Positions 27,294-36,107 of a stretch of 64,000 nt of DNA are shown piece after piece. Numbering within the stretch: the stretch's first letter is position 1; the number at the start of each line of letters is the position of its first letter. The stretch spans positions 62,001-126,000 of the forward strand of contig NZ_JBAXHI010000005.1 in the NCBI RefSeq assembly GCF_037138995.1. Reading direction: 5' to 3'. The position numbers and the translations under genes are program-made. The stretch comes from Chlorohelix sp037138995 (GTDB taxonomy: Bacteria > Chloroflexota > Chloroflexia > Chloroheliales > Chloroheliaceae). The notes under the pieces are model-generated. The model was not told where the DNA came from. It worked only from the letters and a program-made list of their open reading frames with translations, and did not search any database.

Positions 27294-30005
27294 ATGAGTG
27301 ATCTTCAGTTAATAGCGACTCAACTAGAAATCAGCGGTGGAATCCGGCGAGACCGAGCGGAAGGTCTTCTCGATGCTGAACTTATGATGACTCCCCCGAT
27401 AATCCAAAAACGAGGGACGCTCTACATAATGACCGAAGTTGAGGCAACCCGCGACCCTTCACAAACCTTGCGCTCAGGCGATTACGAACTAATTCGCGAT
27501 ACGCAAAGGGCAATAATCAAGGAATTTTACGAATTCAATCAGAACGCCACTGTAACTAGCGCCTTAAAACATGCGCTGGAAGTGGCAAACCAACTATTGT
27601 TTAACCGCAATAGCGCACTACTTCCGCCAGAACGGCGTGGAGTGGGTATTACTTTGGCTTTGGTGAGAAATAACGAACTTTTCCTAGCGCAATTGCCCCC
27701 CACTCAGAGCTATGTAGCACATCAAGGGCAGATGAGTTATTACCCTATGCCGGATAATTATCGCAAAGGTCCCCGCCCTCTAAACCCGCGTGACACTCAG
27801 CCTTTGCCCATTAGCATAGGCGGCAAGCATTCTTCCTATACCCCTGCGCTAGGTCGCTATGCTACCATTGACCCTATTTTTAACCGCACCTACTTTGACG
27901 ATGGCGACTTGTTGGTGCTTTGCTCCTCCTCGTTGGCACAAGCATTAGAAGAAGACCAACTAGAGCGCTATTTTACCAACTCCAACAGCCGCGAAGCGCT
28001 TTATAATCTTTCGGAATTTGCGCGAGTTCATTATATAGAGAACGGCTATGCCCTAGCAGTTTCAATGAAGGGCGATTATAGCGCGGGAAGTCTGGAACGA
28101 GCGGCGCAAGAAAGAATCGAAGCTAACGCTAAACGCAGCGAAGATGGCGGGATTAAAGGCGCAATGAACAATATGGCGGTTTCAATGAGTGCCTTTGCCG
28201 CTCGCTTCAACCCTGATAAAAATGAACCGATTAAGGAAGAATATATTTTTGAATCAAGCTTATCGCCGACTGAAGCGATTCCGGTGCGCTGGAACGAAGA
28301 TTTCGAGTTTGTGGATAACGCGCCACGTCAAGCGCAACCTACCGACGAACAAAAACCGGGCAGCATAACCGAACTGGTTAATTTGATTAATGATAACCCT
28401 GCCGCCGACCCTTGGATTCGACGTGAGGAGGACGGTCTGGAAAAACCGCCCTATCTTAGAAATCGCCCCGACTCCCCTGAAACCGACCACTTTAAGAAAC
28501 AACAAGCTGGCATATTTCCTGCGCCCGGTATAGTTCCGCCTACACAAAAAGCTGCCTTTAGCTCTCATAATTACCAATCGCCGGAAGCGCCGAAACCTCA
28601 TTTTGCCTTCTCTGAGGAAGCCGCCGCTATACCTCCAGTTGGAGAAATCGGCAAAAAGAAAAGTGGTAAACAGCCCGTCACCCCGCCACAACCCGCTGAA
28701 TTTTTGGACGTATCAGCCGGTTATGGAACACCTCTTGAGAATATCAAGGATGAACGGCAGGGTAAAGTCCGCTTCAGTCGTTTCCTAATAATCGGTGGGC
28801 TTATAGCATTATTGGGCGTAGCAGCTTTATTTCTGGTTTTTGCGGCAATCAACTTGATGGGTGGTAACAATGACAAAGCGATAGGGTTTGTACGTTCAGC
28901 TGAAGCCAAGCGGATACAAGCGCAAACTTTTTCGATAACCGACCCAGCCAAAGCGAGGCAATTAATAACCGAGGCACAGGCTGACCTAGATAAAGCCCGT
29001 AAGGAAAAGCCTGAATTAAAAGATATTACCATTACCTCCAACGCCCTGAAAGTTACATCGGACAACATCAACCGAGTTGTCATTCCCGCAGATATTCGAG
29101 TTACCCTTGATTTGAGCAATCAGACGGGCATTAAAATGAGCCGCGCACTCTTTTCAAGTACAAATGACGTGGTTTTTATCCTTGATAACGGACGCAATAT
29201 GGTTTTACAACTTGATATGCAAGGTCAGATTAAAACTATACTGAAACAAGGGGATACTGCCAGCGGCAAGACTCTAACCAAGCCTGTATTTATGACGCAA
29301 CGCCTTGATAGCGTCCTGATAATAGATGACGCGAATAATGCTTGGATATATGACCGCGCCCACAATTCATGGAGCGCCGTTGCGCTAGGCGGCACAAGCG
29401 GGTGGGTGAAACCGGCAAGATTGGCGGCTACCTATCAGGGCAATCTGTATCTAGTTGCACCGGGAAGCGGTCAGATATTGCGTTATCTATCGGGCGCATA
29501 CAGTAACACACCGGACGAGTGGCTTTCTGAACAGACAGTGCAAACCGCAAATCTGGATCGCGCTGTCACGCTGGAAGTAGATGGACGGATCTTCGGGTTA
29601 AGCTCGGAGGGGGTACTTTACCAAATGGAAAGACCAAACGGTAAGAACAAGGGTGAAATTACCAATCAGATTGATTTAAATAGTGGTGGATTGGTCAGTC
29701 CCGCTTTGAATAGCCCTTATCTGCTACAAATCGGAAGTTTCGATTATCCTTATATTTTCGTGATAGACACCCAAAAGCGCATCCTGCAATACCAGAAATC
29801 AAACGGGGCGTTTGTTCAGCAAATCCGGGCTGAAAACAAAGAGTTTGATAGCATCAAAGACCTGTTGGTGGACGAAGCTAACCAGAAACTTTATGTAGTA
29901 ACCGACCAAAAATTTTACATTTTTCGAGTGCCAGCGGCGACTGTATCCGGTAGCGTGCCGGTAATCAGCACAACGCCGTCCACAACTCCAACCACAAGCA
30001 GGTAG
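27294..30005 (+). CDS. Degenerate PP2C-like domain, single membrane helix, propeller-like extracellular domain
   Basis: The 903-residue protein resembles PPM/PP2C phosphatases over residues 1-270 in order and spacing. The equivalents are RGVGITLALVRNNELFLAQL for the RxGTTL strand pair, YFDDGDLLVLCSSSLAQAL for the GD-LLLCSDGL motif, and DQLERYF for the tail. The metal-binding motifs are replaced: TEVEATRD stands where DGMGGH is expected and SSS where SDG is expected. It is therefore probably a catalytically dead phosphatase domain. A disordered Pro-rich stretch follows (about 330-480). One helix lies at about 497-521 (FLIIGGLIALLGVAALFLVF), then a helical segment and a beta-rich propeller-like region (VFILDNGRNMVLQLD, VLIIDDANNAWIYD, VFVIDTQ-like strands). 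It heads a three-gene operon. Function is unknown; the topology suggests inside-outside signalling. Confidence 0.65.
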   Translation: MSDLQLIATQLEISGGIRRDRAEGLLDAELMMTPPIIQKRGTLYIMTEVEATRDPSQTLRSGDYELIRDTQRAIIKEFYEFNQNATVTSALKHALEVANQLLFNRNSALLPPERRGVGITLALVRNNELFLAQLPPTQSYVAHQGQMSYYPMPDNYRKGPRPLNPRDTQPLPISIGGKHSSYTPALGRYATIDPIFNRTYFDDGDLLVLCSSSLAQALEEDQLERYFTNSNSREALYNLSEFARVHYIENGYALAVSMKGDYSAGSLERAAQERIEANAKRSEDGGIKGAMNNMAVSMSAFAARFNPDKNEPIKEEYIFESSLSPTEAIPVRWNEDFEFVDNAPRQAQPTDEQKPGSITELVNLINDNPAADPWIRREEDGLEKPPYLRNRPDSPETDHFKKQQAGIFPAPGIVPPTQKAAFSSHNYQSPEAPKPHFAFSEEAAAIPPVGEIGKKKSGKQPVTPPQPAEFLDVSAGYGTPLENIKDERQGKVRFSRFLIIGGLIALLGVAALFLVFAAINLMGGNNDKAIGFVRSAEAKRIQAQTFSITDPAKARQLITEAQADLDKARKEKPELKDITITSNALKVTSDNINRVVIPADIRVTLDLSNQTGIKMSRALFSSTNDVVFILDNGRNMVLQLDMQGQIKTILKQGDTASGKTLTKPVFMTQRLDSVLIIDDANNAWIYDRAHNSWSAVALGGTSGWVKPARLAATYQGNLYLVAPGSGQILRYLSGAYSNTPDEWLSEQTVQTANLDRAVTLEVDGRIFGLSSEGVLYQMERPNGKNKGEITNQIDLNSGGLVSPALNSPYLLQIGSFDYPYIFVIDTQKRILQYQKSNGAFVQQIRAENKEFDSIKDLLVDEANQKLYVVTDQKFYIFRVPAATVSGSVPVISTTPSTTPTTSR

Positions 30006-30007
30006 GA

Positions 30008-30847
30008 ATGTCCAGATACGCCGGATGGGTGATACTGATATTACTTGTATTATTTGTACCACCTATCCTTTCTAATTCTCAGGAGACTCAAACCGACCCT
30101 GCTACCAGCGATTATTTGCCACAACCTCTCCAGTTATTATTTCCCTCGTTGCCTGCTTCCTTTTCAACCGAAGAAGTTTTGCCTCCCAATTTTGACAGAA
30201 ATTCGCCCTCCTTTGACTTGATTTCGATGGGGACAATCCCTTCGCCCGATGCAGCAACCGGCACGCCCCTGACCAAAACCTTAACTTTACAACTAAACGG
30301 CGGTATTAAAGGTCGCATCTTTTCAAGCCCTTTATGGCTATCGCCGATTCCCGATCGCTTTGTAAATCTTTCGGGTAATGGCGAACTTAAAGTGGCAATC
30401 AGCGTTAAGCGCGATGCGGCGCAAGGGGCAGGTATTCTGCCTGGGCAAACTAATTGGGGACGTATGCGCCTTGTCTTGAACGGAGCTATTTTTGACTATT
30501 CCGTCCAACTCTTGGTTGGCACACCTAACAAGGTAGTGAGTAGTAGTTCAGATAGGATATTCGGGCTGTACCGACAAATTGTGGCAAAACTGGACGCTCA
30601 GGGCAATATGGCAGCAATTATCGCAACTCCTACCTTCCCGAATGCCGGACAAACTGCGCTCGGTTTGATTGTAGATTATTTGGGAGAGAACGGTTACAAT
30701 CAGCGAATGAGCGAAGCCGATTTTAGTGGAAGAATAGCCGAAACCTTGAGCGAAAAAGATTATAACGGGGATGGTTGGGTTGGGTTCAAACCCGAAGACA
30801 TTGTAATCGGCGCGCCGGGTTGGGCGCTGGGAAGAAAGCTGAAATGA
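30008..30847 (+). CDS. Secreted hypothetical protein with EF-hand/dockerin-like loop
   Basis: The 279-residue protein has an N-terminal signal peptide or anchor (YAGWVILILLVLFVPPILS) and a low-complexity Pro/Ser region. A beta-rich domain follows with paired strands such as TKTLTLQLNGGIKGRI and NGELKVAISVKRD. Near the C-terminus D251, N253, D255 and G256 form a DxNxDG calcium-binding-type loop (DYNGDGWVGF), although the position-12 acidic residue is shifted. The start lies 2 bp after the upstream stop, and its own stop overlaps the next start by 4 bp, so it is tightly coupled in the operon. I do not recognise the family. An extracytoplasmic partner of the propeller protein is the natural inference. 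Confidence 0.7.
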   Translation: MSRYAGWVILILLVLFVPPILSNSQETQTDPATSDYLPQPLQLLFPSLPASFSTEEVLPPNFDRNSPSFDLISMGTIPSPDAATGTPLTKTLTLQLNGGIKGRIFSSPLWLSPIPDRFVNLSGNGELKVAISVKRDAAQGAGILPGQTNWGRMRLVLNGAIFDYSVQLLVGTPNKVVSSSSDRIFGLYRQIVAKLDAQGNMAAIIATPTFPNAGQTALGLIVDYLGENGYNQRMSEADFSGRIAETLSEKDYNGDGWVGFKPEDIVIGAPGWALGRKLK

Positions 30848-31242
30848 AATCTCGTCAAAATATCTGGCTTTTACCGCTTTTGCTCTTATTCTTGACCGGA
30901 TGCTCGGATAACCTGACACCAAGTGAGGTATGCCAACGCTACCTCGAAACGGTGCGTGAGGGGAATTATAGCTCAGCGTATGAATTATTAACCGGAGACT
31001 CGCAATTGAAAATCAGTCGAAGCGATTTTGGAGATCGCCTTGCTCGCGCCAAGCAAGATAGCGGAATTATACGTACCGAAATCCTGAAGGTAAATCGCGA
31101 CTCAACAATTGTAGGCAAACGTGCCAGCGTTACTTACCAGCTTGAAATTACGCTGCAAAGCGGTCAGAAGCTCAACCTATTTGAAGCAATGGTATTATTA
31201 CAACAGGATAACGGCTGGCGGGTCATTTGGCCCCCTCAGTAA
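30844..31242 (+). CDS. Small lipoprotein, NTF2/DUF4878-like fold suspected
   Basis: The 132-residue protein starts at ATG 30844 inside the preceding stop (ATGA). An open frame back to 30775 would overlap that gene and precede the signal peptide. The signal peptide ends in FLTGC, giving a lipobox with a predicted lipidated Cys. The mature part (SEVCQRYLETVREGNYSSAY, ELLTGDSQLKISRSDFGDRL, then alternating strands to NGWRVIWPPQ) resembles the small NTF2-like domains of DUF4878 lipoproteins. Such domains often accompany membrane sensors. It is the last gene of the cassette. A two-component system follows 125 bp later on the same strand. Confidence 0.75.
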   Translation: MKSRQNIWLLPLLLLFLTGCSDNLTPSEVCQRYLETVREGNYSSAYELLTGDSQLKISRSDFGDRLARAKQDSGIIRTEILKVNRDSTIVGKRASVTYQLEITLQSGQKLNLFEAMVLLQQDNGWRVIWPPQ

Positions 31243-31367
31243 ATCCCGCCGAGTAGTTGAAACAATTAAGTCGGTTTATCGTAATAATATCAACGAGCTA
31301 CAACTTCCTCTCTTTTCCCCCTTGAAGGGGTTAGGGAGTGAATAGTTAGGGAATTTTGGAGGTAGAA

Positions 31368-32057
31368 ATGCAAATTCTGGTCATAGATGATGATACCGAA
31401 ATAATTGATATGCTGGAACGCGGCTTGCGCTTTGAAGGTTACAATGTACGCACTGCCCTCGATGGTGACACTGCCCTTACGATTTTCAGAGAATCCGTAC
31501 CCGATTTGGTATTGCTTGATGTGATGATGCCGGGTAAAAATGGTCTGGATGTTTGCCGCGAAATGCGTAAAATCCGCGATACCCCGGTGTTAATGCTTAC
31601 CGCTAAAGATGCGGTGAGCGACCGAGTAGCGGGGCTAGATAGCGGCGCGGATGATTATATCGTCAAACCTTTTGCCTTTGACGAATTACTGGCGCGGGTC
31701 AGAGCGCATTTGCGACGCACTGCCCCCGGAGATAGCCAGCAGCTTATCCAATTTTCCGATGTGATTCTTAACACGATTACTCACGAAGTACATCGAAACG
31801 GTCAATTAGTTGAGCTTACCAGCAAAGAATTCGAACTACTTCAGCTTTTTATGCAAAACCCCCGCAAAGTCCTGTCTCGCGAAGTAATCTATGATAAAGT
31901 GTGGGGCTATGATTTTGGCGGAGAGTCGAATATAATCGAGGTTTACATCCGGTATTTGCGTAGTAAACTAGATACAGGCGACAACCCCAAATTGATACGC
32001 ACCGTGCGCGGTGTTGGCTATGTTATGAAAGAGTCGGATAACTCACACGAAGATTAA
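31368..32057 (+). CDS. OmpR/PhoB-family response regulator
   Basis: The 229-residue regulator starts at ATG 31368, with GGAGG at ideal spacing; a TTG at 31356 falls within the ribosome-binding region. The receiver domain has DDD near the start, phospho-acceptor D51 in LVLLDVMMPG, VLMLTAKD and YIVKPFAFDELLARV. The C-terminal winged helix shows LTSKEFELLQLFMQNPRKVL, YDKVWGYDFGGESNIIEVYI, RYLRSKLD and IRTVRGVGYVM. It is activated by the histidine kinase encoded 28 bp downstream. The output genes are unknown; the cell-envelope cassette just upstream is a candidate. Confidence 0.97.
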   Translation: MQILVIDDDTEIIDMLERGLRFEGYNVRTALDGDTALTIFRESVPDLVLLDVMMPGKNGLDVCREMRKIRDTPVLMLTAKDAVSDRVAGLDSGADDYIVKPFAFDELLARVRAHLRRTAPGDSQQLIQFSDVILNTITHEVHRNGQLVELTSKEFELLQLFMQNPRKVLSREVIYDKVWGYDFGGESNIIEVYIRYLRSKLDTGDNPKLIRTVRGVGYVMKESDNSHED

Positions 32058-32085
32058 TCCGGTTCTCAACCCTTAATGGATTACC

Positions 32086-33600
32086 TTGGGCAATTTCATT
32101 CAAAATTTTTCGATACGGCTACGGCTAACCCTAGTATTCTCTGTGGTGGTTTGTATAACCCTAGCCATTTTAAGCGTGTCCGTTTATCGTTCGGTAGTGA
32201 ATAGCCTGAATTATGAGGTTGATCACGACCTCAAGAACCGTGCCGTTGAAATCAGCCAGTATGTTGCCTCGCGCAATAGTTTTACAGAGCAGGATTTGCT
32301 GGAATTAAGCGCTTTGCTTGGCGGTATTGAGCCGAATTATGATACACCCTCCATTGAGACTCAGTTAAGTAATAATTTTCTTTCCAGTCGTCTCGATTTG
32401 GATGCTTCCCTAAATTATGTGCAAATCTCTGACCCCAAAGGTAATATCTTGCATTCCGTCCCTGATATTCGGCTTATGACTCAGCCTGTGACGCAACAAA
32501 TATTGCGGGAAAATTTATATTTTCCCGGTGATTATTTCACATTCCGAATGCCTGATACCGATGAACCGGTAAGAGGCTATACCGAGCGTATTACATTGCG
32601 TGGCACAACTGTCGGGTTTGTGCAGACAGTTAACTCTATCAAACAATCGCTGGCGGTCAGTAATAGCCTCATCTATCCTTTCGGAATCGGTGGAATAGCG
32701 GCAGTAGCCGCCTTAGTTATTTTCGGCTGGTGGGTAACACGCCGCGCTTTCAACCCAATTGAAAACATAACTGGCGCGGCTTTCCGCATCGGCGCAACTA
32801 ACGACCTCACCCAACGTATTCAGGTTGACCAATTTTCTAATGATGAAGTGAGCCGATTGGGACGCGCTTTTGACGGAATGCTAGATCGCCTTGAAAAAGA
32901 ATTCAAGTTGCAACGCCAGTTTATTGCCGATTCTTCACACGAATTGCGTACTCCCCTGACCGTAATTCGGGGTAATCTTGATTTGTTAAAGCGAAATCCT
33001 GACCCCTTAAACCAGAGCGAATCGCTTCAAGCAATTGAGCGCGAAGTAAAGCGCATGCAAAAACTGGTAGAAGATTTATTACTGCTGGCAAAAGCCGATG
33101 CCAACCAGACTATCGAGTTTTCACCAACCAATCTGGACGAAATAGTGCTAGAAGTTTACAAACAGGCGAAGGTGCTTGCACAAGTTCGTCACCAGACTTT
33201 CAAACTAGGCAATTTTGAAATTATCAAGGTCTTAGGAGACGCTGACCAATTGAAACGAGCGATTCTAAACCTAGTAAATAACGCCATTAAATATACCCCC
33301 GAAGAAGGAATCGTTACAATCAGCTTGCATAGCGGTAATCGGTGGGCGCAAGTAGCAGTTACCGATACCGGAGTAGGGATTGACCCCAAAGACCAACCGC
33401 ATATCTTCTCCCGCTTCTATCGGGTGGATAAAGCCCGTTCACGCACCAGTGGAGGCACTGGACTTGGTTTGCCGATTGTAAAATATATAGTCGAAGCACA
33501 TGGTGGGCGTATCAGCCTAGAAAGCGAAGAAGGCAAAGGTAGCGCTTTTACACTGTGGCTCCCTCAAATTTCGGAGCAAGCTAGTACCGATTCAGATTAA
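32086..33600 (+). CDS. Membrane sensor histidine kinase
   Basis: The 504-residue kinase begins at TTG 32086. An in-frame stop lies just upstream (32074) and the first membrane helix starts at residue 11, so a later start is unlikely. Two helices (about 11-33 and 195-217) enclose an extracytoplasmic sensor domain of about 160 residues. A HAMP domain follows (about 218-270), then the HisKA box FIADSSHELRTPLTVIRGNL with phospho-acceptor H285. The ATPase domain has NAIKYTPEEG, VAVTDTGVGID, IFSRFYRVDKARSRTSGGTG and GLGLPIVKYIVEAHGG. All N, G1, F and G2 boxes look intact. It pairs with the response regulator upstream. The signal is not predictable from sequence. Confidence 0.96.
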   Translation: MGNFIQNFSIRLRLTLVFSVVVCITLAILSVSVYRSVVNSLNYEVDHDLKNRAVEISQYVASRNSFTEQDLLELSALLGGIEPNYDTPSIETQLSNNFLSSRLDLDASLNYVQISDPKGNILHSVPDIRLMTQPVTQQILRENLYFPGDYFTFRMPDTDEPVRGYTERITLRGTTVGFVQTVNSIKQSLAVSNSLIYPFGIGGIAAVAALVIFGWWVTRRAFNPIENITGAAFRIGATNDLTQRIQVDQFSNDEVSRLGRAFDGMLDRLEKEFKLQRQFIADSSHELRTPLTVIRGNLDLLKRNPDPLNQSESLQAIEREVKRMQKLVEDLLLLAKADANQTIEFSPTNLDEIVLEVYKQAKVLAQVRHQTFKLGNFEIIKVLGDADQLKRAILNLVNNAIKYTPEEGIVTISLHSGNRWAQVAVTDTGVGIDPKDQPHIFSRFYRVDKARSRTSGGTGLGLPIVKYIVEAHGGRISLESEEGKGSAFTLWLPQISEQASTDSD

Positions 33601-33735
33601 CAAAGCAAGGATTTGCTACCTTCTAAAACCGCGCCCGTCCGCAAGAAATAATTGGTTATGCTATAATTATTAACCGTTTTCGGTAGGCGAAACTTAATTC
33701 CATTTTAAATTTTCACAAGGTAGGTAAACTAATCA

Positions 33736-35700
33736 ATGGGTCAGACCCTGATAGAAAAAATTGTGCAACGCTACGCCGTGGGCTTGAAACCCGGTCAAAA
33801 GGTTTACTCTAATGACTTCGTCTTGTTAAAACCCCGTCATGTCATGACTCACGATAACACCGGGGCGGTTATTCCCAAATTTGAAAGCATGGGGGCATCC
33901 GGTGTTTTTGATTCCACGCAACCTGTGTTCGCGCTCGACCACGATGTACAGAACAAGAGCAAGGAAAATCTCAGCAAATATACCAAAATTGAAGCATTTG
34001 CCAAAAAGCAGGGAGTTGCCTTTTTCCCTGCCGGAACCGGGATTGCACATCAGGTTATAACAGAAGAGGGGTTTGTTTTCCCCGGTACGGTGGTAGTAGG
34101 AAGTGACTCCCATTCAAATTTGTATGGTGCGCTTGCCTGTGTGGGAACGCCCGTAGTACGCACCGATGCTGCCGCTATTTGGGCGACAGGTCAAACTTGG
34201 TGGCAGATTCCCGAAATTATCAAGGTTGAAATCACCGGAAAACTTGGGTTGGGAGTAACCGGCAAAGATGTAATTCTTGCCTTAATCGGTACTTTCGCCA
34301 ATGATGAAGCGCTAAATGCTTGCCTTGAGTTTACCGGAGAGGGTATCACCAGCCTAACTATGAGCCAACGCAAAACTATTGCCAATATGACTACCGAATG
34401 GGGCGCATTGGCAGGCGTTTTCCCTTATGATAGCCGAGTACGCGATTACTTGCTCAATCGGGTTGAATTCTTCGAGAAACGCGGCGACCAAAATCCTCGA
34501 ATCACCCGCGCCATGATTGACGAAGTTGACCACATGGATATGAAGCCTGACCCTGATGCTTACTACTCCAAAGAAATAATTTTTGATTTGGGTTCGGTTA
34601 CTCCAACAGTAGCAGGACCAAACGAGGTTAAGGCAATGATTTTCTTGCCTGAGATTGAGCAACAACGCATCAAAATTGATAAAGCCTACCTTTTAAGCTG
34701 TGTAAATAGTCGTTTGGATGATATTGAAGAAGCAGCGGCAGTAGTAAAGGGTCGCAAGTTTGCCGCAGGTGTAAAATTCTATCTGGCAGCAGCATCAGCC
34801 TATATTGAGCAACAAGCAAAAGAATTGGGCTACTGGCAAACGCTGGTTGAGGCAGGCGCACAAACGCTAACCGCCGGTTGTGGACCCTGTATCGGACTAG
34901 GCGAGGGCGTTTTAGAACCGGGCGAAGTAGCGATTTCAGCTACCAACCGGAATTACAAGGGGCGTATGGGTTCGCCGGGCGCAAACGTCTATCTAGCAAG
35001 TCCGGCTGTGGTAGCCGCTTCCGCGCTGGAAGGTTTTATTTGTGGGTCACAAAAGCAGCCTTCCAAACCTGTGGTGGCTCGTCTTGAAAATCGCCAACGT
35101 CAAACGCAAACCGCCACCGCCGCGCAGGATATTTTACCGGGCTTCCCTACCGTTATTGAAGGTGAGTTGCTTTTCGTACCTAAAGACAACATGAACACCG
35201 ATGCGATTTACGGCAAAGAATATACCTATAATGATAATCTGCTTCCCGCCGAAATGGCTACTAAAGCCTTCCTTAACTACGACCCAGAGTTCCAGCAATT
35301 AGCTCATGAAGGCGATATTTTGGCGGGCGGGTGGAATTTTGGAAGCGGTTCGTCCCGCGAGCAAGCAGCCACAACTCTGAAATATCGGGGCTTGCAACTG
35401 GTAATTGCCGGATCATACTCGCAAACCTACAAACGCAACGCCTTCAACAACGGCTATATCGCGCTGGAATGTCCCGAACTGATAAACTGGCTCAAAGAGA
35501 AATTCAAGTCTTCAAACATGTTGACTATTCGCACCGGAATCAATACGCGCCTTGACTTTGTAAATTCTGAAATTGATTGCGGGGAGCGCAAGTTTGGTTT
35601 TTCCCCACTCGGCGCAGTAGCACAAAGGCTAGTAGTGACAGGCGGTTTTGAGCAACTTATACAGGAACAAATCAAAAGCTCCAAAAAACCGCAGGCGTAA
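33736..35700 (+). CDS. lys4: Homoaconitate hydratase, fused Lys4-type
   Basis: The 654-residue enzyme carries both the large [4Fe-4S] domain and the small swivel domain in one chain. GSDSHSNLYGALACVGTPVV, RTDAAAIWATGQTWWQIP, ANMTTEWGALAGVFP and GEVAISATNRNYKGRMGSPG match the fungal homoaconitase Lys4 as I recall it, better than AcnA/AcnB or LeuC. Cluster ligands are C322 (LLSCVNSR), C382 and C385 (GCGPC). The swivel domain has GGWNFGSGSSREQAATTLKY. The enzyme converts homocitrate to homoisocitrate in the alpha-aminoadipate route to lysine. Homocitrate synthase and homoisocitrate dehydrogenase genes are not in this window. GGTAGG lies 14 bases before ATG 33736. Substrate choice between homocitrate and a related tricarboxylate is not proven. 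Confidence 0.85.
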   Translation: MGQTLIEKIVQRYAVGLKPGQKVYSNDFVLLKPRHVMTHDNTGAVIPKFESMGASGVFDSTQPVFALDHDVQNKSKENLSKYTKIEAFAKKQGVAFFPAGTGIAHQVITEEGFVFPGTVVVGSDSHSNLYGALACVGTPVVRTDAAAIWATGQTWWQIPEIIKVEITGKLGLGVTGKDVILALIGTFANDEALNACLEFTGEGITSLTMSQRKTIANMTTEWGALAGVFPYDSRVRDYLLNRVEFFEKRGDQNPRITRAMIDEVDHMDMKPDPDAYYSKEIIFDLGSVTPTVAGPNEVKAMIFLPEIEQQRIKIDKAYLLSCVNSRLDDIEEAAAVVKGRKFAAGVKFYLAAASAYIEQQAKELGYWQTLVEAGAQTLTAGCGPCIGLGEGVLEPGEVAISATNRNYKGRMGSPGANVYLASPAVVAASALEGFICGSQKQPSKPVVARLENRQRQTQTATAAQDILPGFPTVIEGELLFVPKDNMNTDAIYGKEYTYNDNLLPAEMATKAFLNYDPEFQQLAHEGDILAGGWNFGSGSSREQAATTLKYRGLQLVIAGSYSQTYKRNAFNNGYIALECPELINWLKEKFKSSNMLTIRTGINTRLDFVNSEIDCGERKFGFSPLGAVAQRLVVTGGFEQLIQEQIKSSKKPQA

Positions 35701-36107
35701 AGATTTCGTAAGATGTAAATTTTGGCATTTTGGGGGTTTTTACAGAACCCCTAATTTTCAGTGGGAAATAATTCCAAAAGTCTCTGAAGCCCCATTTTGG
35801 TCAACTATATAGATATTATCCTAAAATGCCTGCTCAGATAACCGGGTTTCCTGAATCTCTTTCCCGGTCGATTGTTGTGAGGCTTTGTATGGTTTCATAC
35901 CCATACCCGATTAAACCAACAAAATATCCCGTCTATACCGAATACGAATACATAAGAGTTCAAAGTAAATGCAACACACAGGTAGTATCCATTTTCAAAC
36001 GCATTTTCCCTCATAGATAAAACAGGCTTATTACCAGTTATTATGGTAAAATGCTAAACTGAGCAATAATTAATTTGATTAGTATCAAAGGGTAAAAACA
36101 CAGTCGA
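35701..36107 (+). other. Intergenic gap between homoaconitase and dnaJ genes
   Basis: This 407-bp region contains a candidate terminator (35733-35751) and a possible extended -10 (TGGTAAAAT at 36044-36052, TG-N-TAAAAT) for the DnaJ gene. A 64-codon frame at 35826-36020 has no ribosome-binding site and an unusual Tyr/Pro/Arg-rich composition, and is not believed. Confidence 0.4.
35733..35751 (+). terminator. Possible terminator after homoaconitase gene
   Basis: GGGGTT (35733-35738) pairs with AACCCC (35746-35751) over a 7-nt loop, followed by TAATTTTC. The stem is short and the T-run interrupted, so termination strength is uncertain. Confidence 0.45.

Noticed and set aside
31300..31345. CCCCCTTGAAGGGG palindrome before the response regulator
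   Set aside because: It has a short stem and no T-run. It resembles the core of the dispersed hairpin repeat only over CCCTTGAA, so it was not counted as a third copy.
33662..33667. TATAAT box upstream of the homoaconitase gene
   Set aside because: No usable -35 hexamer at 16-18 bp and no TG extension, so it was not listed as a promoter.
35826..36020. 64-codon plus-strand ORF in the gap before dnaJ
   Set aside because: No ribosome-binding site, unusual Tyr/Pro/Arg content and no recognisable motif.
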